In this document: piece after piece, positions 43,001 through 56,400 of the stretch | Position numbering within the stretch: position 1 is the stretch's first letter | How the letters are laid out: every line of letters begins with the position of its first letter | Assembly: GCA_030159075.1 (NCBI GenBank) | Contig: BROG01000900.1 | Span: 1-64,000, forward strand | DNA from: Atrina japonica | Taxonomy: Eukaryota; Mollusca; Bivalvia; Pterioida; Pinnidae | Reading direction: 5' to 3' | Length of the DNA stretch: 64,000 bases | The notes under the pieces: generated by a model | What the model was told of the DNA's origin: nothing | Seen by the model: only the letters and a program-made list of their open reading frames with translations | Databases searched by the model: none | Program-made: the position numbers and the translations under genes

Positions 43001-46000
43001 AACACACCAGACTTTCATCCCAGTCATATACAATACAAGTGAAGTCAGTCACATTTTGAATTTCGGCATCTGAAATTGATAACAAAAGATTACAAATGTA
43101 AAATCAGCCATTAATATCATCAATATGTGGGTCCAGTAGAAGGTCCCATTCCCAATACAAAAGTTGCTAATATTTTCATAACAAAGGACAATCTCACAAC
43201 TCTAAGTAAATGAAAAACTCATTAAAAAGGAGAATGAGCTTGCATTAACATGGCAAAATTGTCAAACATTGCAGAAAACATAAAAAATGTGTAAAAGATA
43301 AAATGCTAATAAAAATGAAAAAAAGTAGGCTCATTGGGCCTTAATGATTACCTGAATGAAATGTATTTTACTAACAATATACTGAAAAGCAACCAAAAGC
43401 ATGGAAAATTCATTGAAAAGGAACTTGCATTAGGGTACCCTTGCTTTGCAGACTTACATGTATCTATAGATCTTTCAAAATACATGTAATGGGCAACAAC
43501 TATCAAATACATGTAAGATCTGTTTGTTTGTTGTTGTTTAATATCCCACTCAAGAATTTTTCACTCATATGGAGCCAACACCTACTGTGACATGGGACCT
43601 CAGTTTTTACTGTCTCATCTGCATTACAGAAAACCAACCTGTTGCCAGCTCGACTCAAATTCACGACCTAACGATCAAGAGTCGAGTGCGCTACCAACTG
43701 AGCCAGACCCAGACCAGCTAGCAAAATCCATTAAAAGGGGAAATAATTTTCACAAGGATCACCCTCACAATTTTAGTACAAAAATTTTATGTAGATCTTT
43801 GTGGTAATCACTAGATAATAGGGAAAAACTGCCTAAAACATGAAAAAATCAACTTAAAAGGGAAAATAACTCCCATTAAGAGTCAACCTGACAATTTAAT
43901 TCCTGTTGACCTTTTCTCTCTGTCTATTATACTTTTCAAGATAATACGACAAAACTATCAAAAACAAGAGAAATCCACTAAAAGGGGAAATAATTTCCAT
44001 TAGGTTTAACCCGACAATTTCGCCCGTAGTGACTTCATTGTAGATTCTGAAGGTTTTTGCTTCTTTCAACTTCTCTCTTTTCTCTATCACATTTTTCAAG
44101 ATAATAGGATGAAAGTGTCAAAAACATGCAAAATCAACTAAAAGGGAAAATAACTCCCAAAAGGGGCAACCTGACAATATAGGCTCTATTGACGTTTTTT
44201 GTAAATCTTTTCATGCTGAACATTTTTGCTTCTTTATGAACCAGCAAGTGTATAATTTGCCGTCCACACATAAGGCACCACTGATACTAAGCCTATAGTG
44301 AAGCACGTACTTGCAACTTGGAGTCCTCGTTGTGATGTCACACAAAGATCCAACCCTTTCTGGCTATTTGAGCCATTCATAAAGGTGAGTTTTGCAATTT
44401 TTTGCTAACACAATGTATCTTGAAAATGTGTGCACATGTTTGATCAGGTTTTCAATGTTGTTCTTAGAATGATGAGTTCTATAAATACATAAATTTTAAT
44501 TTTTCACTCAGGGTGCTCTTTAATGGATGCAATTAGTCTTTCCATGAGCCTGAAATGCTAACCTGGCAAAAAAATTTGTCAACTCCTACACATAATTTTG
44601 ACAGAGAAGGTAATGGATACATACAGTCATTTTGTAGAAAATGTCTCTCTGATTACTAATGTCACTTACTAGACATTTCTGTAAGGGAACAGTGGAATCT
44701 ATATTAAAAGAACACCCATCTGCAACTGAAATGTGGTCTATCAAAACAGGTGGTCTCACAAAAGAGGTTTTATCTAAGGGATTACATAGCCAAATGGTTT
44801 TGAGAACGTAGTAAAGATAGGTGGCCTTTCAAGAGAATGGTCTTTCAAGTCAGGAATCACTGTATTTACAAACACACTCAAATACTTCCGCAATATCTCT
44901 GGCTTAATCAATGCAGTTCCTTTGTCTATCTATAATTATCTAGTCTCAAAACATAAAGTTTATTTTCTAACAGTCTATCAACAAGTGTGGCATTTTTTGC
45001 ATTTGGAATTTGACATTAACTCCAGTAGTACGACAAAAGTAAGTTCCAAAAAATGAATTTCACTATATATCCTTAGTAATTCTGCATTACTTTCTTTTTT
45101 CCCTCTGAATCTGGCAGACATCCAAAATAAATGAAAAATGTCACATCAAACCCTGGGGGTGTGGGTGTGTGTCTAATTTTGATATTATTGACATTTGTTG
45201 ACATCCATCGATTACTAAAGGTATTGACGGTTTTATTATGGGTTTTTATGTATTATGTCACAAATCCATACGTTATCTTTGTAATAAACAGAAAAATTAT
45301 GTTACTCTCATAAACAATTATGTATTTCTCCTGAAACAATAAATAGACTGCAATGGAGTATTTCTACCAAATGAGTACAAAAACCTCAAATGTTTATGAA
45401 TCAAGTTTTGTTAAAATTGGATAAAAGAAAAATTCTCTATGTGGTTGTTGAAAAAATCAGGAATATATTGTGAAAATGAATCATGGAAACTTATTTCTGT
45501 CACACTACTGTATACATGTAAGTTTGATATAGATACTTACAATCAACTATAAGATGCTGGGTTGCAAGGATTTCAATTTCATCCTGTACTTCATCTTTAT
45601 ATTTGTAACAAAGTACACTGCCATTATCCTCAAGGCTCGCAATTTTTTCCATGCCCATGGAATCATTATTGTAAACAGTTATGTAATTTTGAGTAACTTT
45701 TCCAGGTTTTAGCTGAAAGTATAACTGGCTAGAGGTTAATTCCTGTTCAGATACAGCATTTCTTTCTATAGTGCAATTCAGATGCAAACTTTCACCATCT
45801 ACCAGATATGGGTCTTCCGGAGTAATAACTGAAAAAAAAATAATACCAACATTGATATCTGACAGAAGTAACATTATTACTGTATACATGTACTTTAACA
45901 TTTTTGCCCATTTACGACAAAAAACATATTCACCACTATTTAAATTTACCCTAAATCATATTCGGCTTGAAAATTTTGCTTTCATTTTAAATTCAACATT

Positions 46001-47424
46001 CATTTAAAGACAACAGGAGAACCAAAGGACCTTAACAGTCACCTGAGGGAAATGTATAATTGGGAATGGTTCATTGGAATAGAGGGTCAGATAAAAATTG
46101 GAAGTTTTAGTACTTCTAAGTGCTGATGACCTTTTACCTTTGACCCTGTGACCTTGAAACTCTGCAAAACGAATACAGTGGAATCTCGTTATCTTGAAAC
46201 TCATGGGACCATCCCTGTTACTTTGAGATATTCAGAATTTGAGATAACAGAAAATTTTCATTGGTATATTATTCTACCCATAAAATTCAGCACCGGACTT
46301 TCGATTTTGACATATCCGAAATTTCAACTCATCCGATTTTGACATACAAGATGTATTAGTCCCTATAACTTTTAAATCCATATGCCTACACAAACAATTT
46401 CTGGTTTGGAGAAAATTACAGTTTTAGTACCTCTAAGTGCAGATGACCTTGACCCCATTAACTTGAAACTTAGCAAAAAATAATCATCGTCATAGTTCCT
46501 ACAACTTTAAAATGCATAGACTATACAAAAAATTTACGGTTGTTGTGCAAATTGGCCATTTTGGTACTTTTAATTGCCGACGACCTTTTCACATTTTACT
46601 CTGTGACCTTGAAACTTCGCCAAAATATTCCTTGCATTAGTCTCTACAACTTTCAAATGCAACTGCCAATAAAAAGAAACAGTTTTTGAGCAAATGGGCA
46701 TTATATTGCTTTTCCATAGTTCTGACGTACTCCCATCCCTGGGATGGGGACCACAAAACTCCCAAGTTCAAAATAATCTTTGCTTCAGTCCCTACAACTT
46801 TCAAATGCATATGCCAATATAAAATGTGGAAATGGGCATTATATTGCTTTTCTATGGTTTTGGCCTGACCCAGCGGTTCTTGAGAAGAAGTTAAAAATGT
46901 GAAAAAAGTTAACAGAAACACGACAAAATACAAAAAATGATCGCAATAGGTTACCATGAGCAAAGCTCAGGGGCTTGTTTTACAGAAAGTCTTAAGTCCT
47001 AAATCCTAAGTCTTAGTCCTAATTGTCATGGGGCTGACCAATCAGCGATGCATTGCCATGGTAGTTACAACTATAAGTTAGGATTTAGGACTCAGGCCCC
47101 AGGTGACCTAAAATTGGCAAAAATTAAATGGAGTAAAATTTTCCAGGTGTACAGTTACAGTAAGTAAACAAAAGCACAGGCGTACAGTATTGAAACAAAA
47201 GCACTATTGAAGTTGTAAAAAATTCCAGAATTATAAACATCTTGAATTTCTGATAATATTGATCATGGATATGTTAATCTGAAGGTTTCCTTTTACCCAA
47301 AGCAGTCAAAGTTCTAAAAATCATATTTCTGTTTTAATATCAGAAATGCATTAGACAGCAGCATGTCTTTTAAGGTTATATAATGCTTCTGCGCACGTGC
47401 GTGTGTGCATGCGTGCATGCTCGC

Positions 47425-47455
<31 letters not shown>

Positions 47456-50400
47456 GCAACATTTAATTACCTGAAAATATATGGGACCACCTTTATTACT
47501 TTGAAATATCCATCCGATGTATTTCCAATCCTTATCATACTATGTTCATGTACATGTATACATATAAACTATCTCTAGCTACTTGTTTATTTGCATATAC
47601 TTTCATCATATTAGAAAACATCCTGTGCACAGATCTAATTTGATAAACTCTTAAAATGGTATAGTAATGAGGAGATATCGAAAACTAGGTTGCCTGAGAA
47701 CCAAAACAAAATGTTCATAAAAAATAGCCTAATCAAGAATCAGCACATTCTGTATAAGCCCACATAAATCTTACATAATTAGCTGACATTACTATGATTA
47801 AAACTTATTGAACAGAACATATACCATACATGTAACAAGAAATCCCAGGGGGATCTTGGTGCCCACCATGGATTGTTCTATGTCTGATCTACAACAGACG
47901 GTTCTTTTCTCTTTTTTTTTCTCTCTTATTTTGTGTCTCAACAATGAATTTGAACTTGAATCATACTTCTGTGAAATATGTTTTTCACAAGATTATAGCG
48001 AAACTGAACTTGGAATTCAACAGGGCCAACAAATGTCCATCTTGGATTTTGATCTCTCTGAAAATGTAATATGCACATCTACACCTCAGGAGGAACCTCC
48101 ATAATCAATTTCGAAAAGATTCCTTCAGTAGATTTTTAGAAATAGCGGTAACAAATTTTAATTAATTGTCAAATTAAAAGATAGCCGCATATTGGCCATG
48201 TTGGATTCTGATCTGTCTGAAAATATAATATGCCCAACTAGACCTCAAAGGAAAACTTCATGTCAAATTTAAACAAGATCACTTCAGTACTTATTGAGAA
48301 AAAGGGGTAACATCCTTCCATTATCAAAATCCAATCTCTCTGAAAATGTCATATGCACAACTAAACCTCATGGTAAAACTTCATGTCAAATTTCAAGGAG
48401 ATCCCTTCAGTCCTTTCTGAGAAATAACAATAACAAACTTCCTATTGTCAAAATCCAAGATGGCCACCTATCAGCCATTTTGGATTCCGATATCTCTGAA
48501 AATGCAATATGCACAACAAGATCTTAAGGGAAACCTTGATGTCAATTTCCAAGGAGATCACATCAGTCGTTTCTGAGAAATAGCAGTAACAAACTTATTT
48601 TAGTCAAAATCCAGGATGGCCACCTATCAGACTTATGTCTGGTGTAGAATGTTACTCTTATAGGATTTTTGTCTAGTGCATTATTATTAGAGCTGTCACT
48701 GATGAGAAATTATATATCAATATATCCATAAGTAAAATGTTTCGATATATCAATAAATTGAATAATTTGGTACTTCTATAAATGCATTCAAAATAAATAG
48801 ATTCATTGTAATATTAAGTTGTTTTATTGTATATTTGACCATCTGAAGATGAAAAAAGCAATCATTGCAAGGAAAACATCATTTATTTGAACAAATTAAA
48901 CATTTAGAAAAAAAATATAACATAGTTCAATAACATGAAGTAAAACAAACGAAAAATTTTTGAAAATTGTGAAAGAAAATACATGCTGTGAAATGCATAA
49001 TGAAATGTATCGATACTTTAAAAGTGTATCGATTATCGTATCGAATCAATTTGTGTATCAATATATCGATATCGAGTCTATCAATGACAGCCTAATTATT
49101 ATACATTTATATAGGAGTTTTGTCTGGTGTAGGGTGATACTCTTAAAGGAGTTTTGTCTAGTGCATTATTATACATTTATATAGGAATTTTGTCTGGTGT
49201 AGGGTGGTACTCTTATAGGAGTTTTGTCTGGTGTAGGGTGGTACTCTTATAGGAGTTTTGTCTGTTGTAGAATGGTACTCTTATAGGAGTTTTGTTCGGT
49301 GTAGGGTGGTACTGTTATAGGCATTTTGTCTAGTGCATTATTATACATTTTTATAGGAGTTTTGTCTGGTGTAGAATGTTACTCTTACATGTGTTTTGTT
49401 TAGTATATTACTGTACACTTATATGGGACTTTTGTCTAGTGTAGGATGGTACTTCCTTTTGTCCTTTTGACTTTTGTCTAATGCGTAATTATACTTATAC
49501 ATTTGTATAAGACTTTTGTCTAGCATAAGATGGTACTCCTACAGGAGTTTTGTCTAGTGCATTATTACACACATATATAGCAGTTTTGTCTAGAGTAGGA
49601 GGGGCCTCCATGGCCCATTGGCTAGAGCCTCACACGTTAAATCATAAAGTTTCCCACTTCCTGTCAGTGCAGGTTCAAGTACTGCTGGAACCGTAGCTGA
49701 TTTTTGAGAGAAAGTTTGCCAGTTTACTTTCTGAAGCCGGTGATCTCCTCCCGGGCACATTGTAACCGGATTCTCTCCTCATCATTAAAAACTGGCCGCC
49801 ACCATATAACTGAAAAATTGTTGAGTGTGGCGTAAAACAACATTCAAAATGTAAAATTCAAATCCAAATGCTAGTGTAGGATAATACACTTATAGAAGTT
49901 TTTGTCAAATGCATGTAGTTCTGTCTGATTTAAAATTTTGTCTAGTGTAGGATGGTTCCCTTATAGTTTTGTCTAATGTAGGATGGTTCCCTTATAGTTT
50001 TGTCTAGTGTAAGATGGTTACTTTATAGTTTTGTCTAGTGTAGGATGGTTCCCTTATAGTTTTGTATAGTGTAGGATGGTTCCCTTATAGTTTTTTCTAG
50101 TGTAGGATGGTTCCCTTATAGTTTTATATAGTGTAGGATGGTTCCCTTATAGTTTTGTCTAGTGTAAGATGTTTACCTTATAGTTTTGTATAGTGTAGGA
50201 TGGTTCCCTTATAGTTTTGTCAAGTGTAGGATGGTTCCCTTATAGTTTTGTCTAGTGTAGGATGGTTCCCTTATAGTTTTGTCTAGTGTAGAATGGTTCC
50301 CTTATAGTTTTGTCAAGAGTAGGATGGTTTCCTTATAGTTTTGTATAGTGTAGGATGGTTCCCTTATAGTTTTGTCTAGTGTAAGATGGTTACCTTATAG

Positions 50401-53400
50401 TTTTGTCTAGTGTAGAATGGTTTCCTTATAGTTTTGTCAAGTGTAGGATGGTTCCCTTATAGTTTTGTCTAGTGTAAGATGGTTACCTTATAGTTTTGTC
50501 TAGTGTAGGATGGTTCCCTTATAGTTTTGTCTAGTGTAAGATGGTTACCTTATAGTTTTGTCTAGTGTAGAATGGTTTCCTTATAGTTTTGTCTAGTGTA
50601 AGATGGTTACCTTATAGTTTTGTCTAGTGTAGGATGGTTCCCTTATAGTTTTGTCTAGTGTAAGATGTGTAACAATATGAGGTACGGGAGATAAATCTTT
50701 TAGGAAATTATATACGTAAATAAATTGGTGTGACTTGAAATAGTATTGATGTGTATTATATGTATTTGGGAAAATACGGGCAGCTAAAATTACATGATTT
50801 CTAATTCGGTCAAGTAAATATGTTGACAAAGTTAATTTAGAGATATAACATTCCAAATTCAAAATTACTCAGCATAATATTTAGTATTATTACTTAGCAT
50901 TATTACAATATACTGTTTTGGATAAACAACTTGTCAACACCTTTACAAATTCAGCAGCAATTGAAGCTGCATGTTAAAAGGTCAAATATCTGTCATCATC
51001 AGTTTTGGTAAACAAGATTTGATGTTAATGATAATGAATATAAAGTACTGAAGTTGTACTAAGAATGATAGTGTAAAAAGGTTACCAAGGGTTGCATTAT
51101 GACAGATTTTGATGATGACGGCGTCCATATTCTCCCAATTGTAGATGCATTTAACTCTCTAGAAGTTTCCTAGAACTTTAGTGTTTTTTGCGTTGGTCAA
51201 AACTGACAAATGTATATAAGCACTGGAGTTCTGGAAACGAGAGAGACCAGCGGGAAACCGCCTAGAGAGAACACCACCATACTCTCTGATTGTTGAAACA
51301 TTGTTACCATTGCTGTACTCTGCTGTGCTGAGAATAAAACTATACGATCACAGACCGAACTTTTGAGTTATTGATATTTGTGGGTTGGTTTACAAATATC
51401 GATTTGGTGCCTTTTGCCCTGGATAAAGACCTGGGAACAACACAAGACTTGAAACGAAAAGGTAAGACTTTTACTTTTCTTAGTACCTTATTATTTTGAC
51501 CACAAATTGTGAACATTCTTTTTGACAAACTCTAAAACTAAATTTTATTAAATTAAGTTAAATTACCAAAACTCTATTTTAAACAAAAACTACAATTTTA
51601 ACTTATTTAGGCAATAGTATTAAACATCCATAAAAACTTATTTTGAAAAACTTAACAAAATTAGTTAAACACAAAAATTTAAACATTTGAAATAAAATAC
51701 AAAATTAAAAACAGAATTAATAATGGCAGAGGAAAATAGTAGACTAAAATTCAGTAGTATGGCTACGGCTTTAGGAGAAATTGAGGATAATTTAATTTTT
51801 GGAAAGAAGTAAATAAAACTAGACCAACCACGTCAGATCAGATAGACATACAAAATGAAACTGAAAATAGAAATGTAACTAAAACATCAGGTCAGTCGGA
51901 CGTACAAAACAAAACCGAAGGTAGCAGTAACAGGTACTACAGTATATCGGGGGGAGTAGGAAATAGAGAACCACCATTTTGTAGAGTGTCAGGGATACCT
52001 GAAAACAAAGGTGATAATGATGAAAAAGAAATGTTTGATAACATTTTGAGACAATTCTCTAACATGGCAAGTGCAATGGCAGTACCGGTACATCAAGTAA
52101 TAAAAAACTTTTCGGGTAAACCGGCAGACCTTAAGGCATGGATATCAGATATAGAAAGATATGCAAATTTAGTTGAATTAAATGTACAGAAAATGCCGGG
52201 TATAGCATTGGTAACGTGTTCAGGGGCGGTAGCGGATTTCATTAGGAGATATTTAATAGAACAAGAAAATAGTGAAAATGTAGCTAGTTGGGGGGACCTC
52301 AAGAAATTATTAAAAGAAAAATTTGGGGAAGTGACAAACAAAAGACAGGCATTAATTAAAGTTAAGAAATCTAAAACAAGAGACAGACGAGTCAGTACAA
52401 ATGTTTGGGGAAAGAATAATACAAGCATCTGAAGATGTTTACACGACAGAACAGACTAAAAACAAAAGCACAAAAGACTTAGTAGAACAACAGTTGATAG
52501 ACATATTTTGTAAAGGGGTGACTTTTGATTACATCAAAATGAAATTGATTAGGGAAGAACCTACGACTTTAGAAGCCGCAGTTAAGATAGCGACACGCGA
52601 ACAAAACGTTAGGGATCAAATTGCATTGACCTTAGACGGTACACAAAATGTGTTTAGATTTAAAAACCGAAAAAGAAGACAGAGACATTCAACCAATGGA
52701 AGTAGATCACTTAAGAAATAAACTATGTAAGAATTGTTTAAGGAAGGGTCACACTACTCAAAATTTGTCCTAAAAATGTAGATGTAAATGCAGCTGACGA
52801 GACAGACAGTGACAGTGATAGTGTGACGATGACTTACAAATATCATTAGCAGATAATAAGAAACAGGTTAGGTTCAAAAACGCTAAGAAAACTAAACAAC
52901 AAACTCAGCAAACACCAAGTTTAAAATATCAAATACAACGTAGGTCCAAGTAGACACAAAATTCACAATCTGTACCAGATTGGGTATTAGGCGCAGAATG
53001 TTGGGTATAGTCACATGATAGGTCACCTTAAAAGAAATTGTCCAAATCGAAACATTAACCCTCGCAACTGGGTACCATATTGGCAGTATAATCAGGGACC
53101 ACCAATGAATCGTGGCAGGGGTAGAGCAAATTAATAACTATCAAGATAAACAAAGTTACAACCCACCACCTCAGCAATTTGTACCTAATGACTATCAAAA
53201 TAGACAAAAATTACGATCCTCCACCCTCGCAGTTTACACATAATACTTATCGGAATAGGCAAAACTTCAACTTTCGAATTTACATACCAGCAAACACAGT
53301 CAGATAATCAAACATTAGCATTACCAGCACCACCACAGATGTTAGCACTTCCGGCACCCCCAGATAAAACGTCTCAGTCAAATAAACAGTTAGCACTCCC

Positions 53401-56400
53401 CTGCACCACCTGTAGTAAGTGAACAAACTTCAGAAAACTCCACCCAGAGAATAGGACAACAATGGTCTCAGTATAGGGAACAGGAAAACTAGAAGGCTCT
53501 TCTTATAAGGAAGCCGATAAGAAGAGTTGTAGTAGAAAATTAAGAAAAAGTAAGGTAGATAACTCTAGTAGTAAATTAGATAAAAATTATGAAATTCAAT
53601 TGGCGGGAAATCCAAGTTCATGTGTACTATGGATTCAAAAACAAAAATTTAGGACTTTAGTAGATACAGGGGCAGAAGTATCATTAATTAGTAAAAAGTG
53701 CTTCCAAAATCTTCCGATCAAGGTTAAGGTTGTTAAAGAAAAACCAAATCTCAGGGCAGTGAATGGTCAATCACTTAAAGTAATAGGTGCAGTAAATATT
53801 AAATTTACGATGAATATGAATCACAAGTTTTATGTCACCGATGGTTTGAATAGAAACTTTATCCTTGGTAGGGACTGGTTAAGACAAAATGGAGTAAGAT
53901 TATACTTTGATTTAGGTTGCTTAAGAATAGGGAGAACTATGTCAAATTTGAAGATGACACTCACATATCATCCATAGTAAGAGTATCAAAAACAACTACA
54001 TTAAGACCACAGAGTAAAGACAATATGTTTTTGTTAGGACAAATAGAGCATTTAACAGGGGGAATAAAGAAAATTTTGAAATCTCAAGCATCAATGATTG
54101 ACCCAGGACTTGTAGTTCAAGAATCAATAGGAAAAGTAACGGGAAATAGAAACATTCCAGTATTAGTAGTTAATCAGACAAATAAATTTTATAGGTTTAA
54201 AAAGAGGTCAAGTGTTAGGAAAAATTCGAGCTTTAGAAATAGATGAGATACAAGTAGAATCAACAGCTTTAAGTCCAGAAAATACAGTAGGAGATTGTAG
54301 ATTCCTTTCAAGATATTGACGCACCTTCAGAGTATAAAAGAAGTATTTTTAGTCTATTACAAGAAAACAAAGATATTTTTGCAAAAACTGATGCAGAGTT
54401 AGTCACACTAGTACAGTGAAAATGAAAATAGATACAGGGGACCATCCACCAATCAGAAATAGACCGTATAGAACACCCCCTTAACAAACGACAAGTAATT
54501 GACAAGGCAGTAGATGAAATGTTAGATGCAGGTATTATAGAAAGGTCAAGGTCAACATGGGCTTTTCCATTAGTTGTAGTTGGGAAGAAAGACGGATCCA
54601 AAAGAATGTGTGTAGACTTTAGATCTTTAAATAAAATAGTGAAACCTATATCATTTCCCTTACCATTGATTGATGACATCTTAGCTAGGTTGGGAAAGGC
54701 CAAACATTTTCATAGTTTAGATCTTAAAAGTGGGTATTGGCAAGTACAGTTTAATGTAATGCCCTTTGGGGTTAAGTAATGTCCAGCTATCTTCCAAGAA
54801 CTCATGAACATAGTATTACAAGAATGTGAGGACTTTGCCACTGCTTACTTAGATGACATCTTAATATTTTCAAAAGACTCAGAAGAACATCTTAGACATA
54901 TTCAAATAGTGTTTGATAAGATCAGGCAACATGATTTAAAAATGAAGTTGAAGAAATGTAGTTTCTTTCAGAAAGAAATAGAATATTTAGGTTTTTATGT
55001 TAGTGAACATGGAGTGAAACCTAATGAAAAGAAAGTGAAAGCTATAAGAACATTACCTGTACCAAAGAATGTAAGAGAAATTAGGGGATTTATTGGCATG
55101 TGTAGTTATTATAGGATAGCAGAACCTTTGCTAGATTTAAAATGGTCAAAAGAAATGCCAAGTAGCCTTTGATTTTCTCAAAGACAGTTTAACAGTAGTA
55201 CCTTTGTTAGCTTATCCTGATACAAACAAACCTTATGTGTTATACACAGATGCTAGTGATACTTGTGTAGGTGCTTGTCTCACACAGCTTACAGATACTG
55301 GAGAAGAAAAACCTATCTATTATTTATCTCACAAATTAAGCAAATCTCAGAAAAAATGGTCAACAATAGAAAAAGAATGTTTTGGAATAGCTTTTGCTCT
55401 CAAGAAATTAGACTTATATTTTACATGATGCTCAGTTTGTAGTACGTACAGATCACCGACCATTGAAGTATTTATTAGATTCACTTATGCAAAATAAGAA
55501 AATACAACAATGGGCTCTCAGTATCGCAGGTTTACAACTGTAAGATTGAGTATATAGAAGGTAGATTTAACTGTTGTGCTGACTTGTTGTCAAGAATACC
55601 AGACAGTCAAGAAACAATTGATATTACTGAATGAAATAGATGATAGATTTTTAGAAGTAGGTGCATTAAATTCAAACAAGTTCACTCCAAAGAAATACGC
55701 TAGTTGTAAGATAGATCCACCAGATGACTTAGTCAAGCCGTTTATAGATTTTCCAGGGGACATAGATATAAAAACAGAACAAGAAAATGATGAAAAGATA
55801 GCAAAACTTAAGATAAAATTAGACAAAGGTAGTGCCACAAAAAGGGAACAAAATAGTTTAAATAGTAATAGATGGTTTGTTATATTTTTTATCTCAACAA
55901 GATTCATTAGATTGTACATACCCTGAAAATTTAGAAAACATTGTCATTAAACAACATCATGATTTTTGTAGGACATATGGCAGTAGATAAAACATATGAC
56001 ATCATTAGACCAAAATACTATTTTCCAAAAATGTATCAAAAGTTGCACAAATATGTAGATCAATGTGTAACATGTCAAACTAGTCCACCTCTTAAAGAAA
56101 CGGACATTCCACCTTATCCTTTCGCAAAAATTGGTCTAGATTTGTCAGGACCATATCCCACCACCTTAATCAGGCAACAAATACATTGTCTCATTCATAG
56201 ATTTATATTCTGGATGGCCAGAAGCTCCACTTCAGATACTAACAGATAATGGGTCAGAAAACGTGAATAAGGCTGTACAAGAAACACTTAAAGTTAAACA
56301 TAGACCATATCACAACATCTTACTATAGTCCTCAAAGTAATGGCAAGGTAGAAAGATTTCATAGAACTTTACATGATGTAATGGCTAAGAAAATATCTGA

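Noticed and set aside
47808..48527. Plus-strand ORFs around 48 kb as a repeat protein
   Set aside because: They fall in an ~150-bp tandem repeat whose units shift frame from copy to copy.
49860..50667. CRISPR-like array
   Set aside because: Units are contiguous with no unique spacers; this is a eukaryotic minisatellite.
54308..54703. 131-codon minus-strand ORF
   Set aside because: It lies opposite the reverse transcriptase and is a shadow frame.
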